DNA of 64,000 nt from Clostridiales bacterium (GTDB taxonomy: Bacteria; Bacillota; Clostridia; Oscillospirales; Oscillospiraceae), in assembly GCA_012838345.1 (NCBI GenBank), contig DUPK01000035.1, forward strand, positions 1 to 64,000, in the 5' to 3' direction. Positions 29,233 to 36,570 of this stretch are shown here, in pieces. The stretch's first letter is position 1. Each line of letters begins with the position of its first letter. The notes beneath the pieces are model-generated. The model did not search any database and had not been told where the DNA came from. It saw only the letters and a program-made list of their open reading frames with translations. The position numbers were made by a program, and so were the translations under genes.

Positions 29233-30252
29233 TTGAGCACAAAGCGAATAGGAAGGCAGACCGTGGTGCTGCAAAATCCTCCGTCAATCATAGGACATGC
29301 CTGCGTCGTCGGAAAAAAAGAGGGAGAGGGCCCGTTAAGCGACAGCTTCGACCATATAAATGAGGATTCCTATTTTGGTGAAGCCACTTGGGAAAAGGCC
29401 GAGGTTGCAATGCAAAAACATGCCTTATCGCTTGCGCTTAACAAGGCTTCAATACCACCGTCAAAAGTGGAGTATTCCTTTGGCGGCGACCTTCTCAATC
29501 AATGCATAAGCTCCGCCTATGCAATGCGGGACAGCAATATACCTTTTTTCGGGCTCTTCGGAGCCTGTTCCACTATGTCTGAATCACTCATACTGGCTTC
29601 CATGCTTATTGACGGCGGTTTTGCCGATATAAGCGCTGCGGTGACCTCGTCGCATTTCTGCTCGGCGGAGCGTCAGTTCCGCTTCCCTCTTGAATACGGC
29701 GGCCAGCGCCCCCCCACTTCGCAGTGGACGGTTACGGGCTCCGGCGCCGTGATACTCTCGTCAAGCGGCACCGGCCCATATATAACGCATCTGACACCGG
29801 GCAAAATAGTCGACGCCGGAATCAAAGACGCAAACAATATGGGCGCCGCCATGGCTCCCGCGGCTTACGACACCTTGAAAACTCATTTTGATGATACGGG
29901 CTTTCCCCCCACCTATTACGATTTAATTGTTACGGGAGACCTCGGAAGCGTCGGACACTCAATAATCCTTGACTTTTTCAAAAGCGATGGGATTGACCTT
30001 TCGGCTATATATCAGGACTGCGGACTGATGATATACTCCGTCGACCAAGACGTTCACGCAGGCGGCTCGGGTTGCGGCTGCTCCGCCGCTGTTCTCACGG
30101 GGCATATATTAAACGGCATGAGAAGCGGCAGATGGAAAAGGGTACTTTTTGCCGCAACCGGGGCCCTTATGTCCCCTACCTCGACGATGCAGGGCGAGAG
30201 CATACTCGGCATCTGCCACGCCGTTACAATATCGATTGAAAAGGGCGGGTGA
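29233..30252 (+). CDS. spoVAD: Stage V sporulation protein AD
   Basis: Thiolase-fold protein of the SpoVA channel that binds dipicolinic acid for its uptake into the forespore and release at germination. The sequence runs through SpoVAD blocks (NEDSYFGEATWEKAE, GLFGACSTMSES, AGGSGCGCSAAVLTG). TTG at 29233 is the likely start because GGAG at 29221-29224 is eight bases upstream; a GTG at 29224 overlaps that site. A CATAATA at 29176-29182 could be a forespore sigma -10 but no good -35 is visible. Confidence 0.95.
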   Translation: MSTKRIGRQTVVLQNPPSIIGHACVVGKKEGEGPLSDSFDHINEDSYFGEATWEKAEVAMQKHALSLALNKASIPPSKVEYSFGGDLLNQCISSAYAMRDSNIPFFGLFGACSTMSESLILASMLIDGGFADISAAVTSSHFCSAERQFRFPLEYGGQRPPTSQWTVTGSGAVILSSSGTGPYITHLTPGKIVDAGIKDANNMGAAMAPAAYDTLKTHFDDTGFPPTYYDLIVTGDLGSVGHSIILDFFKSDGIDLSAIYQDCGLMIYSVDQDVHAGGSGCGCSAAVLTGHILNGMRSGRWKRVLFAATGALMSPTSTMQGESILGICHAVTISIEKGG

Positions 30253-30257
30253 CGAAC

Positions 30258-30617
30258 ATGTTCATTGACTATCTCAAGGCGTTTCTAGTTGGCGGTATAC
30301 TCTGCGCCATAGGACAGGTGCTTATCGATAAAACCAAGCTCACTCCCGCCAGAATTCTGGTTTCCTACGTGGTGGCAGGTGTTATTCTAGGGGCGATTGG
30401 AATTTATCAGCCCTTCGCGGAATGGGCGGGCGCCGGTGCCACCGTGCCTCTTACGGGCTTTGGGAACGTTCTTGCAAAGGGAGTCAAAAAGGCCGTTGAG
30501 GAAATGGGGGCTCTGGGTATATTTACTGGCGGTCTGACGGCCGCAGCCGGCGGAATTGCCGCCGCAATATTCTTCGGGTACATTATCGCCCTCATATTCA
30601 AGCCTAGAGAAAAATAA
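30258..30617 (+). CDS. spoVAE: Stage V sporulation protein AE
   Basis: Small integral-membrane subunit of the spore dipicolinate channel (SpoVAEb type) with the family start YLKAFLVGGILCAIGQVLIDK and three to four helices. The ATG at 30258 is preferred; a GTG at 30249 overlaps the spoVAD stop (GTGA) but has a ribosome site only three bases away. spoVAC, normally upstream of spoVAD, is absent. Confidence 0.94.
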   Translation: MFIDYLKAFLVGGILCAIGQVLIDKTKLTPARILVSYVVAGVILGAIGIYQPFAEWAGAGATVPLTGFGNVLAKGVKKAVEEMGALGIFTGGLTAAAGGIAAAIFFGYIIALIFKPREK

Positions 30618-30618
30618 G

Positions 30619-30652
30619 CAAGCGGTGCAGCCGAAATGACTGCACCGCTATT
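30619..30652. terminator. Bidirectional terminator between spoVAE and the aldehyde dehydrogenase
   Basis: AGCGGTGCAG (30621-30630) pairs perfectly with CTGCACCGCT (30640-30649). On the minus strand TGCTTATTTTT follows; on the plus strand ATTAGGTTTAT. Confidence 0.8.
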
Positions 30653-30665
30653 AGGTTTATGTTGC

Positions 30666-32093
30666 CTATTTGTTTCTGATATATTCGGGGAAGAGTTCCT
30701 CATCGGGCGGGATTATTGCCTCGATGGGCTTGGAGACTACGGTGTAGTTTACGAAATGCTTCCAGGTTACGTTATCGCTCGTGCTGTTATAACCCCAGGT
30801 CCCGCAGCCGAGCGTCATGGTAGAACGCATACCGTTGCCCCAGGAGCCGCTGTTGGAAAGCGACTGCGGCTGATTGACCATGATTCTGGAAACGGTCATG
30901 CGGCGGGCGAGCTTGTCAACCTGCTCGTCATTCTTGGTGTGGATGCCGCAGCTGTGTCCGTTGCCCATGTAGTTAAGGCAGGCTTCCATCTTATCCATAG
31001 CATCTTCAAAGCTCTTGCACTTGATAAGAGTGGCAATGACCGAAAGTTTCTCGCCGGTAAGCGGATAATCCTTGCCGATTCCGCCGTTCTCCTCTACCAT
31101 TATGAACTTTACGTCCTCCGGGGCCTTAAGTCCCATGGCCTTGCACATCTCAGGAGCGGTTTTCGCAATGAGGTCGCGGGTAAGGTCATGGTTATTGTGG
31201 TCTTCGTGCCACTTCGGCCACATGGTCTTGATGATGATTTCTTTTTCCGGGCTGTCCTCTTTAACCAGATAGCCGCCCTCGGCCTCCATAGCCTTAATAA
31301 ACTCATCATAGATTGCCTCGTGTACGACAATCTCGTTTTCGGAGGAGCAGGAAGTGGCGTTGTCAAAGGTCTTTGAGAGCATAATCTTGTGCGCCGCATC
31401 TTTAAGATCAGCGCTGGTGTCGACGTAAGTAACAACGTTACCGGTACCAACACCGACAGCAGGAGTGCCGGAACTGTATGCAACGCGAACCATCGGGGTG
31501 CCGCCGGTCGCAGCGATGTAATCGCACTGAGCCATTAGCTCGTGGGTTACCTCAATGGCAAACATTTCGGGTTCAACGCACATTACCAGATCTTCGGGTG
31601 CGCCGTACTTCTTAAGGACTGCCCTTATGTATTCTGTAACATACTGTAGGGTCTTCTTTCCTCTGGGATGCGGGGACATGATGATTGCGTTTCTGCTCTT
31701 TAGAGCCCAAAGAGCCTTGACACAAGGAGTAGCCTCGCCATTGGTGATGGGGATAAGAGCTGCGATGACGCCGACGGGCTTGATGTACTTGACTATCTGC
31801 TTTTCGACGTCAGTCTCTACGATGCCGACAGAGATTTCATCCTTCATGTCGCGCCATACGCCCTTGACCTTGTTGAGAATCTTATTGAATTTATCCTGTT
31901 CACGGCCCATGCGTGACTCTTCAACAAGCATCTTGGCAGCGGCTCTGCGGAAGTCCTCTTTGCAGCATTCCCAAGCGACAGCGGCGCAAAGCTCATTGAC
32001 TCTGGCTTGGTCATAGCCCTCGGCAATTTTCTGGGCTGCAGAAGCTCTAGCTACAAGTTCCTGTACATATGCTTTTGCTTCATTCCTGTCCAT
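30666..32093 (-). CDS. CoA-acylating aldehyde dehydrogenase (EutE/SauS/SucD-like)
   Basis: NAD(P)-dependent enzyme interconverting an aldehyde and its acyl-CoA. The catalytic cysteine lies in FDNATSCSSENEIVV; the run VNQPQSLSNSGSWGNG near the C-terminus is typical of the acylating group (acetaldehyde, succinate-semialdehyde and sulfoacetaldehyde dehydrogenases). The substrate cannot be decided from sequence; the catalytic context looks closest to sulfoacetaldehyde or acetaldehyde enzymes. It stands alone, without alcohol dehydrogenase or microcompartment genes, and has a long upstream region with repeated TGAACA sites. AAGGAG precedes the ATG. Confidence 0.82.
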   Translation of the reverse strand: MDRNEAKAYVQELVARASAAQKIAEGYDQARVNELCAAVAWECCKEDFRRAAAKMLVEESRMGREQDKFNKILNKVKGVWRDMKDEISVGIVETDVEKQIVKYIKPVGVIAALIPITNGEATPCVKALWALKSRNAIIMSPHPRGKKTLQYVTEYIRAVLKKYGAPEDLVMCVEPEMFAIEVTHELMAQCDYIAATGGTPMVRVAYSSGTPAVGVGTGNVVTYVDTSADLKDAAHKIMLSKTFDNATSCSSENEIVVHEAIYDEFIKAMEAEGGYLVKEDSPEKEIIIKTMWPKWHEDHNNHDLTRDLIAKTAPEMCKAMGLKAPEDVKFIMVEENGGIGKDYPLTGEKLSVIATLIKCKSFEDAMDKMEACLNYMGNGHSCGIHTKNDEQVDKLARRMTVSRIMVNQPQSLSNSGSWGNGMRSTMTLGCGTWGYNSTSDNVTWKHFVNYTVVSKPIEAIIPPDEELFPEYIRNK

Positions 32094-32173
32094 AATTACA
32101 CTCCTTTTTTATCAATTTTCATGACGTTTGACGGCCATTTTGAGAGTGGCCCCTATTACTTACGATTTTATTT

Positions 32174-32250
32174 TAAACATGTTCACTTTATTTGTCAATT
32201 AATATTATATAGTAAAAAATAAAAAATGAACATTTTTTAATGAACAATTT
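32174..32250. repeat. Repeated TGAACA motifs upstream of the aldehyde dehydrogenase
   Basis: ATGAACA occurs at 32226-32232 and 32240-32246 with a 14-base period, and a copy in reverse orientation (ATGTTCA) lies near 32177. A minus-strand TATAAT sits between them at about 32206-32211. Such spacing suggests operator half-sites for a regulator of the dehydrogenase gene. They only partly resemble a Rex site. Confidence 0.4.
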
Positions 32251-32293
32251 TTAAGCGATTTTTAGTACTTATTAAGGCCCGCTGGCAACATAA

Positions 32294-32322
32294 TTGCTTT
32301 TTTCAGTCCGGAGTGTTATAAT
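32294..32322 (+). promoter_or_regulatory. Promoter of the uracil-DNA glycosylase gene
   Basis: TTGCTT-N17-TATAAT on the plus strand with a perfect -10, about 43 bases upstream of the ATG. Confidence 0.65.
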
Positions 32323-32364
32323 AAAAGACAAAAAAATGCATAATTCTACGGGCGGGGGTATTTG

Positions 32365-32934
32365 ATGGAAAACTGGGACAATCTGAGAGAACGTTGTATA
32401 AACTGCACCGCCTGTCCCCTTTGCGAAACCCGGACCAACGTTGTATTTGGTTCAGGGAGCACAAATGCGGAAATCCTTTTCATAGGAGAGGGTCCCGGCG
32501 AGCAGGAGGACCTTAAGGGTGAAGCCTTTGTAGGCCGGGCAGGCAAGCTTCTGGACGACATGCTGGCCATTATTGGCCTAAACCGCAGCAACATTTATAT
32601 TACAAACATAGTCAAATGCCGGCCTCCCAAGAACCGCGACCCTCTAAACACAGAGCAGGAGGCCTGTATCAAGTGGCTGCGCAAACAGACCGCGCTGTTA
32701 AAGCCGAAAATAATCGTCTGCCTGGGCCGCATAGCCGCGGCGCGCATAATCGGCCCGGATTTCAAGATAACCAGGGACCACGGCAAGTGGTATAAAGCGA
32801 ACGAGTTCAGCATTATGGCGCTCTATCACCCTTCCGCCCTGCTGCGCGACCCGAGCAAAAGGCCCGAGACCTTTCTCGACCTAAAAGAGCTCAAGCGCAA
32901 GATTAAAGAAATATGCACACATACATATAACTAG
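32365..32934 (+). CDS. Family 4 uracil-DNA glycosylase
   Basis: Removes uracil from DNA. Two of the four [4Fe-4S] ligands are in CTACPLC near residues 14-20; the others are probably in IVKCRPP and EACIKW. Motif GEGPGEQED is the uracil-binding motif 1 and HPSALLRDPSKR holds the catalytic histidine. The ATG at 32365 follows GGCGGGGG. It probably heads a three-gene plus-strand unit. Confidence 0.93.
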   Translation: MENWDNLRERCINCTACPLCETRTNVVFGSGSTNAEILFIGEGPGEQEDLKGEAFVGRAGKLLDDMLAIIGLNRSNIYITNIVKCRPPKNRDPLNTEQEACIKWLRKQTALLKPKIIVCLGRIAAARIIGPDFKITRDHGKWYKANEFSIMALYHPSALLRDPSKRPETFLDLKELKRKIKEICTHTYN

Positions 32935-32975
32935 CAACTTACACTGACAACAAATAACCCATAAGGAGCTTTCCC

Positions 32976-33926
32976 GTGATTGACTTTAAACCGGTTGAAC
33001 TTTCTGACAAAGCATGGATGGACAAGCACTTCAAGGCTGAAGACTCAAGAAGCAGCGATTTTAATTTTACTAACGTCTTTATTTGGGGAAAATTCTTTGG
33101 CCTGACCGCCGCCGAAGTATCGGGCATGCTTGTATTCCGTACCCTTGTCAAGGACGAAATCTATTACTCCTTCCCTATTGGGACTGGCGATATGAAATCC
33201 TCGGTACTTGAGCTTTTAAGACACTGCCAGGAGTGCAGCGAACCCTTTAAACTCCGCGCCATCACCGCGGAGAACGCCGAAAAAATTGACATACTCTTCC
33301 CCTGTCTTTTCGATTTCACCCCGGAGCGCGATTACTTCGACTATATCTACCTGGCCGAGAAGCTGGCCACTCTCTCTGGAAAGCGCCTTCACGCCAAGCG
33401 AAACCATATCAATAAGTTTTTGAACACTTACAGGGATTGGAGCTTTGAGCCGCTCAGTGCTGATAACGTAGTGCTTTGCGCGGAAATGAACAAGGAATGG
33501 GCGCTGCGCTACAGAAGCGAGGATATTGACAGCACCTTTGACAGCGAGCAGGAGGCTCTTGACAAGGCACTATCAAACTTCACCGCCCTCGGCCTGGAAG
33601 GCGGGATATTGCGTGTTGACGGCGATGTTGTGGGTTTTACCATAGGCGAAAAACTGAGTAGCGACACCTATGTGGTGCATTTTGAGAAGGCTTTTCGGGA
33701 AATTAACGGCGCCTACTCGATGATAAACCGCGAATTCGTCAGATATGTGATGGAAAAACACCCGGAGATTGTCTATATAAACCGCGAGGACGACACGGGC
33801 GCCGAAAACCTCCGCCGCGCGAAGGAGTCTTACTACCCGGAATTTATGGTGGAAAAATATGTTGCGGTACCGAGAATACAAAGGAGTTCATATGACGCTG
33901 TTTCGCTTTGCAAAGGCGCAAGATAG
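32976..33926 (+). CDS. DUF2156 domain protein (aminoacyl-lipid transferase-like fold)
   Basis: A 316-residue protein with two GNAT-like halves, resembling the catalytic part of phosphatidylglycerol lysyltransferase without its membrane segment. Visible marks are KRNHINKFLN and the C-terminal INREDDTGAENLRRAKESYYP, the usual ending of DUF2156 proteins. The acceptor is unknown. It starts with GTG behind AAGGAG, and its last 35 bases overlap the next gene. Confidence 0.82.
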   Translation: MIDFKPVELSDKAWMDKHFKAEDSRSSDFNFTNVFIWGKFFGLTAAEVSGMLVFRTLVKDEIYYSFPIGTGDMKSSVLELLRHCQECSEPFKLRAITAENAEKIDILFPCLFDFTPERDYFDYIYLAEKLATLSGKRLHAKRNHINKFLNTYRDWSFEPLSADNVVLCAEMNKEWALRYRSEDIDSTFDSEQEALDKALSNFTALGLEGGILRVDGDVVGFTIGEKLSSDTYVVHFEKAFREINGAYSMINREFVRYVMEKHPEIVYINREDDTGAENLRRAKESYYPEFMVEKYVAVPRIQRSSYDAVSLCKGAR

Positions 33927-34725
33927 GCCCAGACTGAGAGAAATCTGGAAACGCTCTTTTGGCGATTCGGAGGAGTATATTGACAGATTCCTGGACCATT
34001 TCGGTGTAGATTCCGGCATCGTGGGAGAGTGCGACGGAGAAATTGTCTGCTCCGCCTATATTCTGCCGACCGCCGGCCTCGTTCTAAAGGACGGAAGCAA
34101 ACGGAGCTGCTCGTATCTCTACGCCATTTCAGTCATACCCGACTACCGCGGAAACGGGCTTGGCCGGGACGTGACCTTTGCGGCGGTTGACTTTTCTTAC
34201 AGGCTTGGAAATGAGTTTGTAGTCCTCAAGCCTTCCGACGACGGGCTATATGATTTTTACAGGTCCTTAGGGTTTATAGAGCTGTCCTATGCAAATGAGT
34301 TTGTCTTCACTCCCGAGCAGCTTAAGCATTGCTCCGAAAAACATCTAAAAATATTACCCATTTCACCGGAGGAATACGGTATAATTCGGAGAAAAAACCT
34401 CAAGGGCAGGACGCATATTGAGCTTTCCGACATTGCCGTAAGCTATCAGCATAAGCTGGGAGCGCTTTACTCTCTGCTCCACGAGGGTGAGAAATACTGC
34501 GCCGCGGTCGAAAAGAACGGCTCTAACTTGTATATAAAAGAGCTGCTTGTTCCGAGCGATTTGGTTGTGTCCGCGGTTTCCGCACTGTCCGCGGAAATGC
34601 CGGCGTCCAAATACCGGGTAAGCGTCCCGGTTTTTGACGAAAAGTCCGCGGTAAGAACGGGTATGATTTTCCCCGCCGAGGATTATACAGCCGACTATCC
34701 CTTTCTATGCCTTGCCTACGACTAA
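33892..34725 (+). CDS. GNAT family N-acetyltransferase
   Basis: An acyl-CoA-dependent transferase with the acetyl-CoA loop VIPDYRGNGLGRDV around residue 82 and a C-terminal extension of about 150 residues without a named domain (Eis-like architecture is possible). The ATG at 33892 follows AAAGGAG and lies inside the preceding gene, so the two are translationally coupled and probably act together. The substrate is unknown. Confidence 0.83.
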   Translation: MTLFRFAKAQDRPRLREIWKRSFGDSEEYIDRFLDHFGVDSGIVGECDGEIVCSAYILPTAGLVLKDGSKRSCSYLYAISVIPDYRGNGLGRDVTFAAVDFSYRLGNEFVVLKPSDDGLYDFYRSLGFIELSYANEFVFTPEQLKHCSEKHLKILPISPEEYGIIRRKNLKGRTHIELSDIAVSYQHKLGALYSLLHEGEKYCAAVEKNGSNLYIKELLVPSDLVVSAVSALSAEMPASKYRVSVPVFDEKSAVRTGMIFPAEDYTADYPFLCLAYD

Positions 34726-34736
34726 AATGAATATTG

Positions 34737-34768
34737 AAACGAGCGTCTCAAAGCTGAGACGCTCGTTT
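34737..34768. terminator. Bidirectional terminator
   Basis: A perfect 14-base stem (34737-34750 with 34755-34768) with the tetraloop AAGC; A and T tracts at the base serve both strands. It separates the GNAT gene from the ABC-2 exporter. Confidence 0.88.
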
Positions 34769-34770
34769 TA

Positions 34771-35631
34771 CTATTTGCCGGTTTTTTTCCTTGAGATCAC
34801 GATTAGGGACAGAGCATAGAACACAAGGGCGGTAGCAAGTAAAATAACTATACTGAAATTCGCCGAGACAACCTTGTCTCCGAACTTATACGTAATTCCC
34901 ATAAGTTCTTTGAAATTCTCGATTACGGACTCCGGTGCGCCCGCAAAAGTTGCGGCCATGGGCTCTGCCGTTATCTCCTGCCTCAGCAGCGCAGCCGCGT
35001 GCGAAACCGGAAACAGCTTTATTACCCACTGTACGCCGACCGGCAGCTGACCAATCGGCAGATATATGCCGGTCAAGAAACCTATGACGGTTCCTATTAT
35101 AGTACTGGCCGTGGAAAAGGCATTTGTGCTATTAAAAAAAGAGGTGATAAACAGCACTATTGAGGTGTTTGTAAACGTCGACAGCAGAATAAGTCCAAAA
35201 ACTTTAGCAAGGGAAGCAAGGCTTAGAAGCTCGCCGCCGAAGGCCACAACATAAACCTCCGCCAGCACCAGCGTCACAAGGCTCATTATCACACCGATTA
35301 TAAAGGAGCTTATAGTGTATCCACCGACTATGCTGCTGCGGCTGAGCGGCGAGGCCGAAAAGTCCTTCGAAATCTTTTTGACCTTATCCTCCACCATGGT
35401 TCCGAAGGCGCCCATTGTAGTTGTGATGGATGTAACAGCCAAAAGCCCGGCCACTATCCACGAATCCATCAGGTATCTTGTGCCAGGTAAATTTCCCAGG
35501 CTGTTAACCCAAACATCGCCCAAAAAAAGGGCGTATAATCCGATTATTATGAGAACGGCGAGGAGAGAAAAGAACACTGCGGTTTTGTCCTTAAAAAACA
35601 CCTTGAGGTTTCTCTTTGCAAATCCGCTCAT
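34771..35631 (-). CDS. ABC-2 type transporter permease
   Basis: Six hydrophobic segments in the ABC-2 arrangement, with the conserved region FLTGIYLPIGQLPVGVQWVIKLFPVSHA before the fifth helix. It partners the ATPase immediately upstream (four-base ATGA overlap). Likely an exporter of a drug, lipid or peptide; the cargo is not readable. Confidence 0.9.
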   Translation of the reverse strand: MSGFAKRNLKVFFKDKTAVFFSLLAVLIIIGLYALFLGDVWVNSLGNLPGTRYLMDSWIVAGLLAVTSITTTMGAFGTMVEDKVKKISKDFSASPLSRSSIVGGYTISSFIIGVIMSLVTLVLAEVYVVAFGGELLSLASLAKVFGLILLSTFTNTSIVLFITSFFNSTNAFSTASTIIGTVIGFLTGIYLPIGQLPVGVQWVIKLFPVSHAAALLRQEITAEPMAATFAGAPESVIENFKELMGITYKFGDKVVSANFSIVILLATALVFYALSLIVISRKKTGK

Positions 35632-36545
35632 TCCCTTATCCCCTCCCCGGTAATCGCGATGAACGCATCGTCCATCGTACCCATCAATACTTCAAAGCCT
35701 GAGATATTGTCCTTGCACCTTTCTATTATCGGCAGGGCGTCAAGAGTTGACTTTAGCCTGAGAATGTACTGGTCTGCATGCTTTTCGTATGTAATATCGG
35801 TTGAACGGAGAATCTTCTCAAGCCCGTCACCGTCACTGCTTACAAGCACCAGCTTGTCGCTTGTAAACCTCTCCTTTAGCTCCGCGGGCGTCCCCTTGGC
35901 GGCAATCTCGCCCTTGTCTATGACTATCACATAGTCGGCGCCCGCCGCTTCCTCCATATAGTGGGTAGTCAGAAAGACTGTCATGCCCGTCATTTTTTGC
36001 AGCTCGATTATAGTATCCCAGACATTCTTCCTGGTCTGGGGGTCGAGTCCTGTTGTCGGCTCGTCGAGAAAGAGGATTTTCGGGGTGTTCAGCAGCGCCC
36101 TTGCAATATCGCACCTCCTGCGCTGGCCGCCGGAGAGTTTTCCGTAGGGGCGTTTCAGCAGTTCTTTTATGTTTGTAATCTCCGCTACCCTGTTTACCGC
36201 TTCTTTTAGCTTCACGCCCTTAAGCCCGTAAAAGTTGCCGCGTATCCTGAGGTTTTCATCTACGGTCAGTAAGGAATCAAGCAGGCTGTCCTGAAATACT
36301 ACCCCGATAACAGAGCGGATGTAGTCGTCGTCCTTTCCGAGCGTATGGCTGTCTATTAATACCTTTCCTTCGTCCTGCTTTAAAAGGGTGCACAATATGT
36401 CTATCGTTGTGGACTTTCCCGCACCGTTCGGGCCGAGGAAGGCAAAGACTTTACCGCTCTCGACATAAAAGTCAATTCCCCTGACCGCCTTTACGCTGCC
36501 ATAGGATTTGTGCAAATTTCTAACTTCTATTATCTTGCTCCCCAA
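35628..36545 (-). CDS. ABC transporter ATP-binding protein (DrrA-like exporter)
   Basis: Walker A GPNGAGKST near residue 40, signature LSGGQRRRCD, Walker B LFLDEPTTGLD and the H-loop in TTHYMEEA, with a C-terminal extension typical of daunorubicin-resistance-type ATPases. The TTG start at 36545 follows GGAGG by nine bases. It is 25 bases downstream of the helicase gene. Confidence 0.92.
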   Translation of the reverse strand: MGSKIIEVRNLHKSYGSVKAVRGIDFYVESGKVFAFLGPNGAGKSTTIDILCTLLKQDEGKVLIDSHTLGKDDDYIRSVIGVVFQDSLLDSLLTVDENLRIRGNFYGLKGVKLKEAVNRVAEITNIKELLKRPYGKLSGGQRRRCDIARALLNTPKILFLDEPTTGLDPQTRKNVWDTIIELQKMTGMTVFLTTHYMEEAAGADYVIVIDKGEIAAKGTPAELKERFTSDKLVLVSSDGDGLEKILRSTDITYEKHADQYILRLKSTLDALPIIERCKDNISGFEVLMGTMDDAFIAITGEGIRE

Positions 36546-36570
36546 ACCATCACGCCTCCAAATTAGCTTT

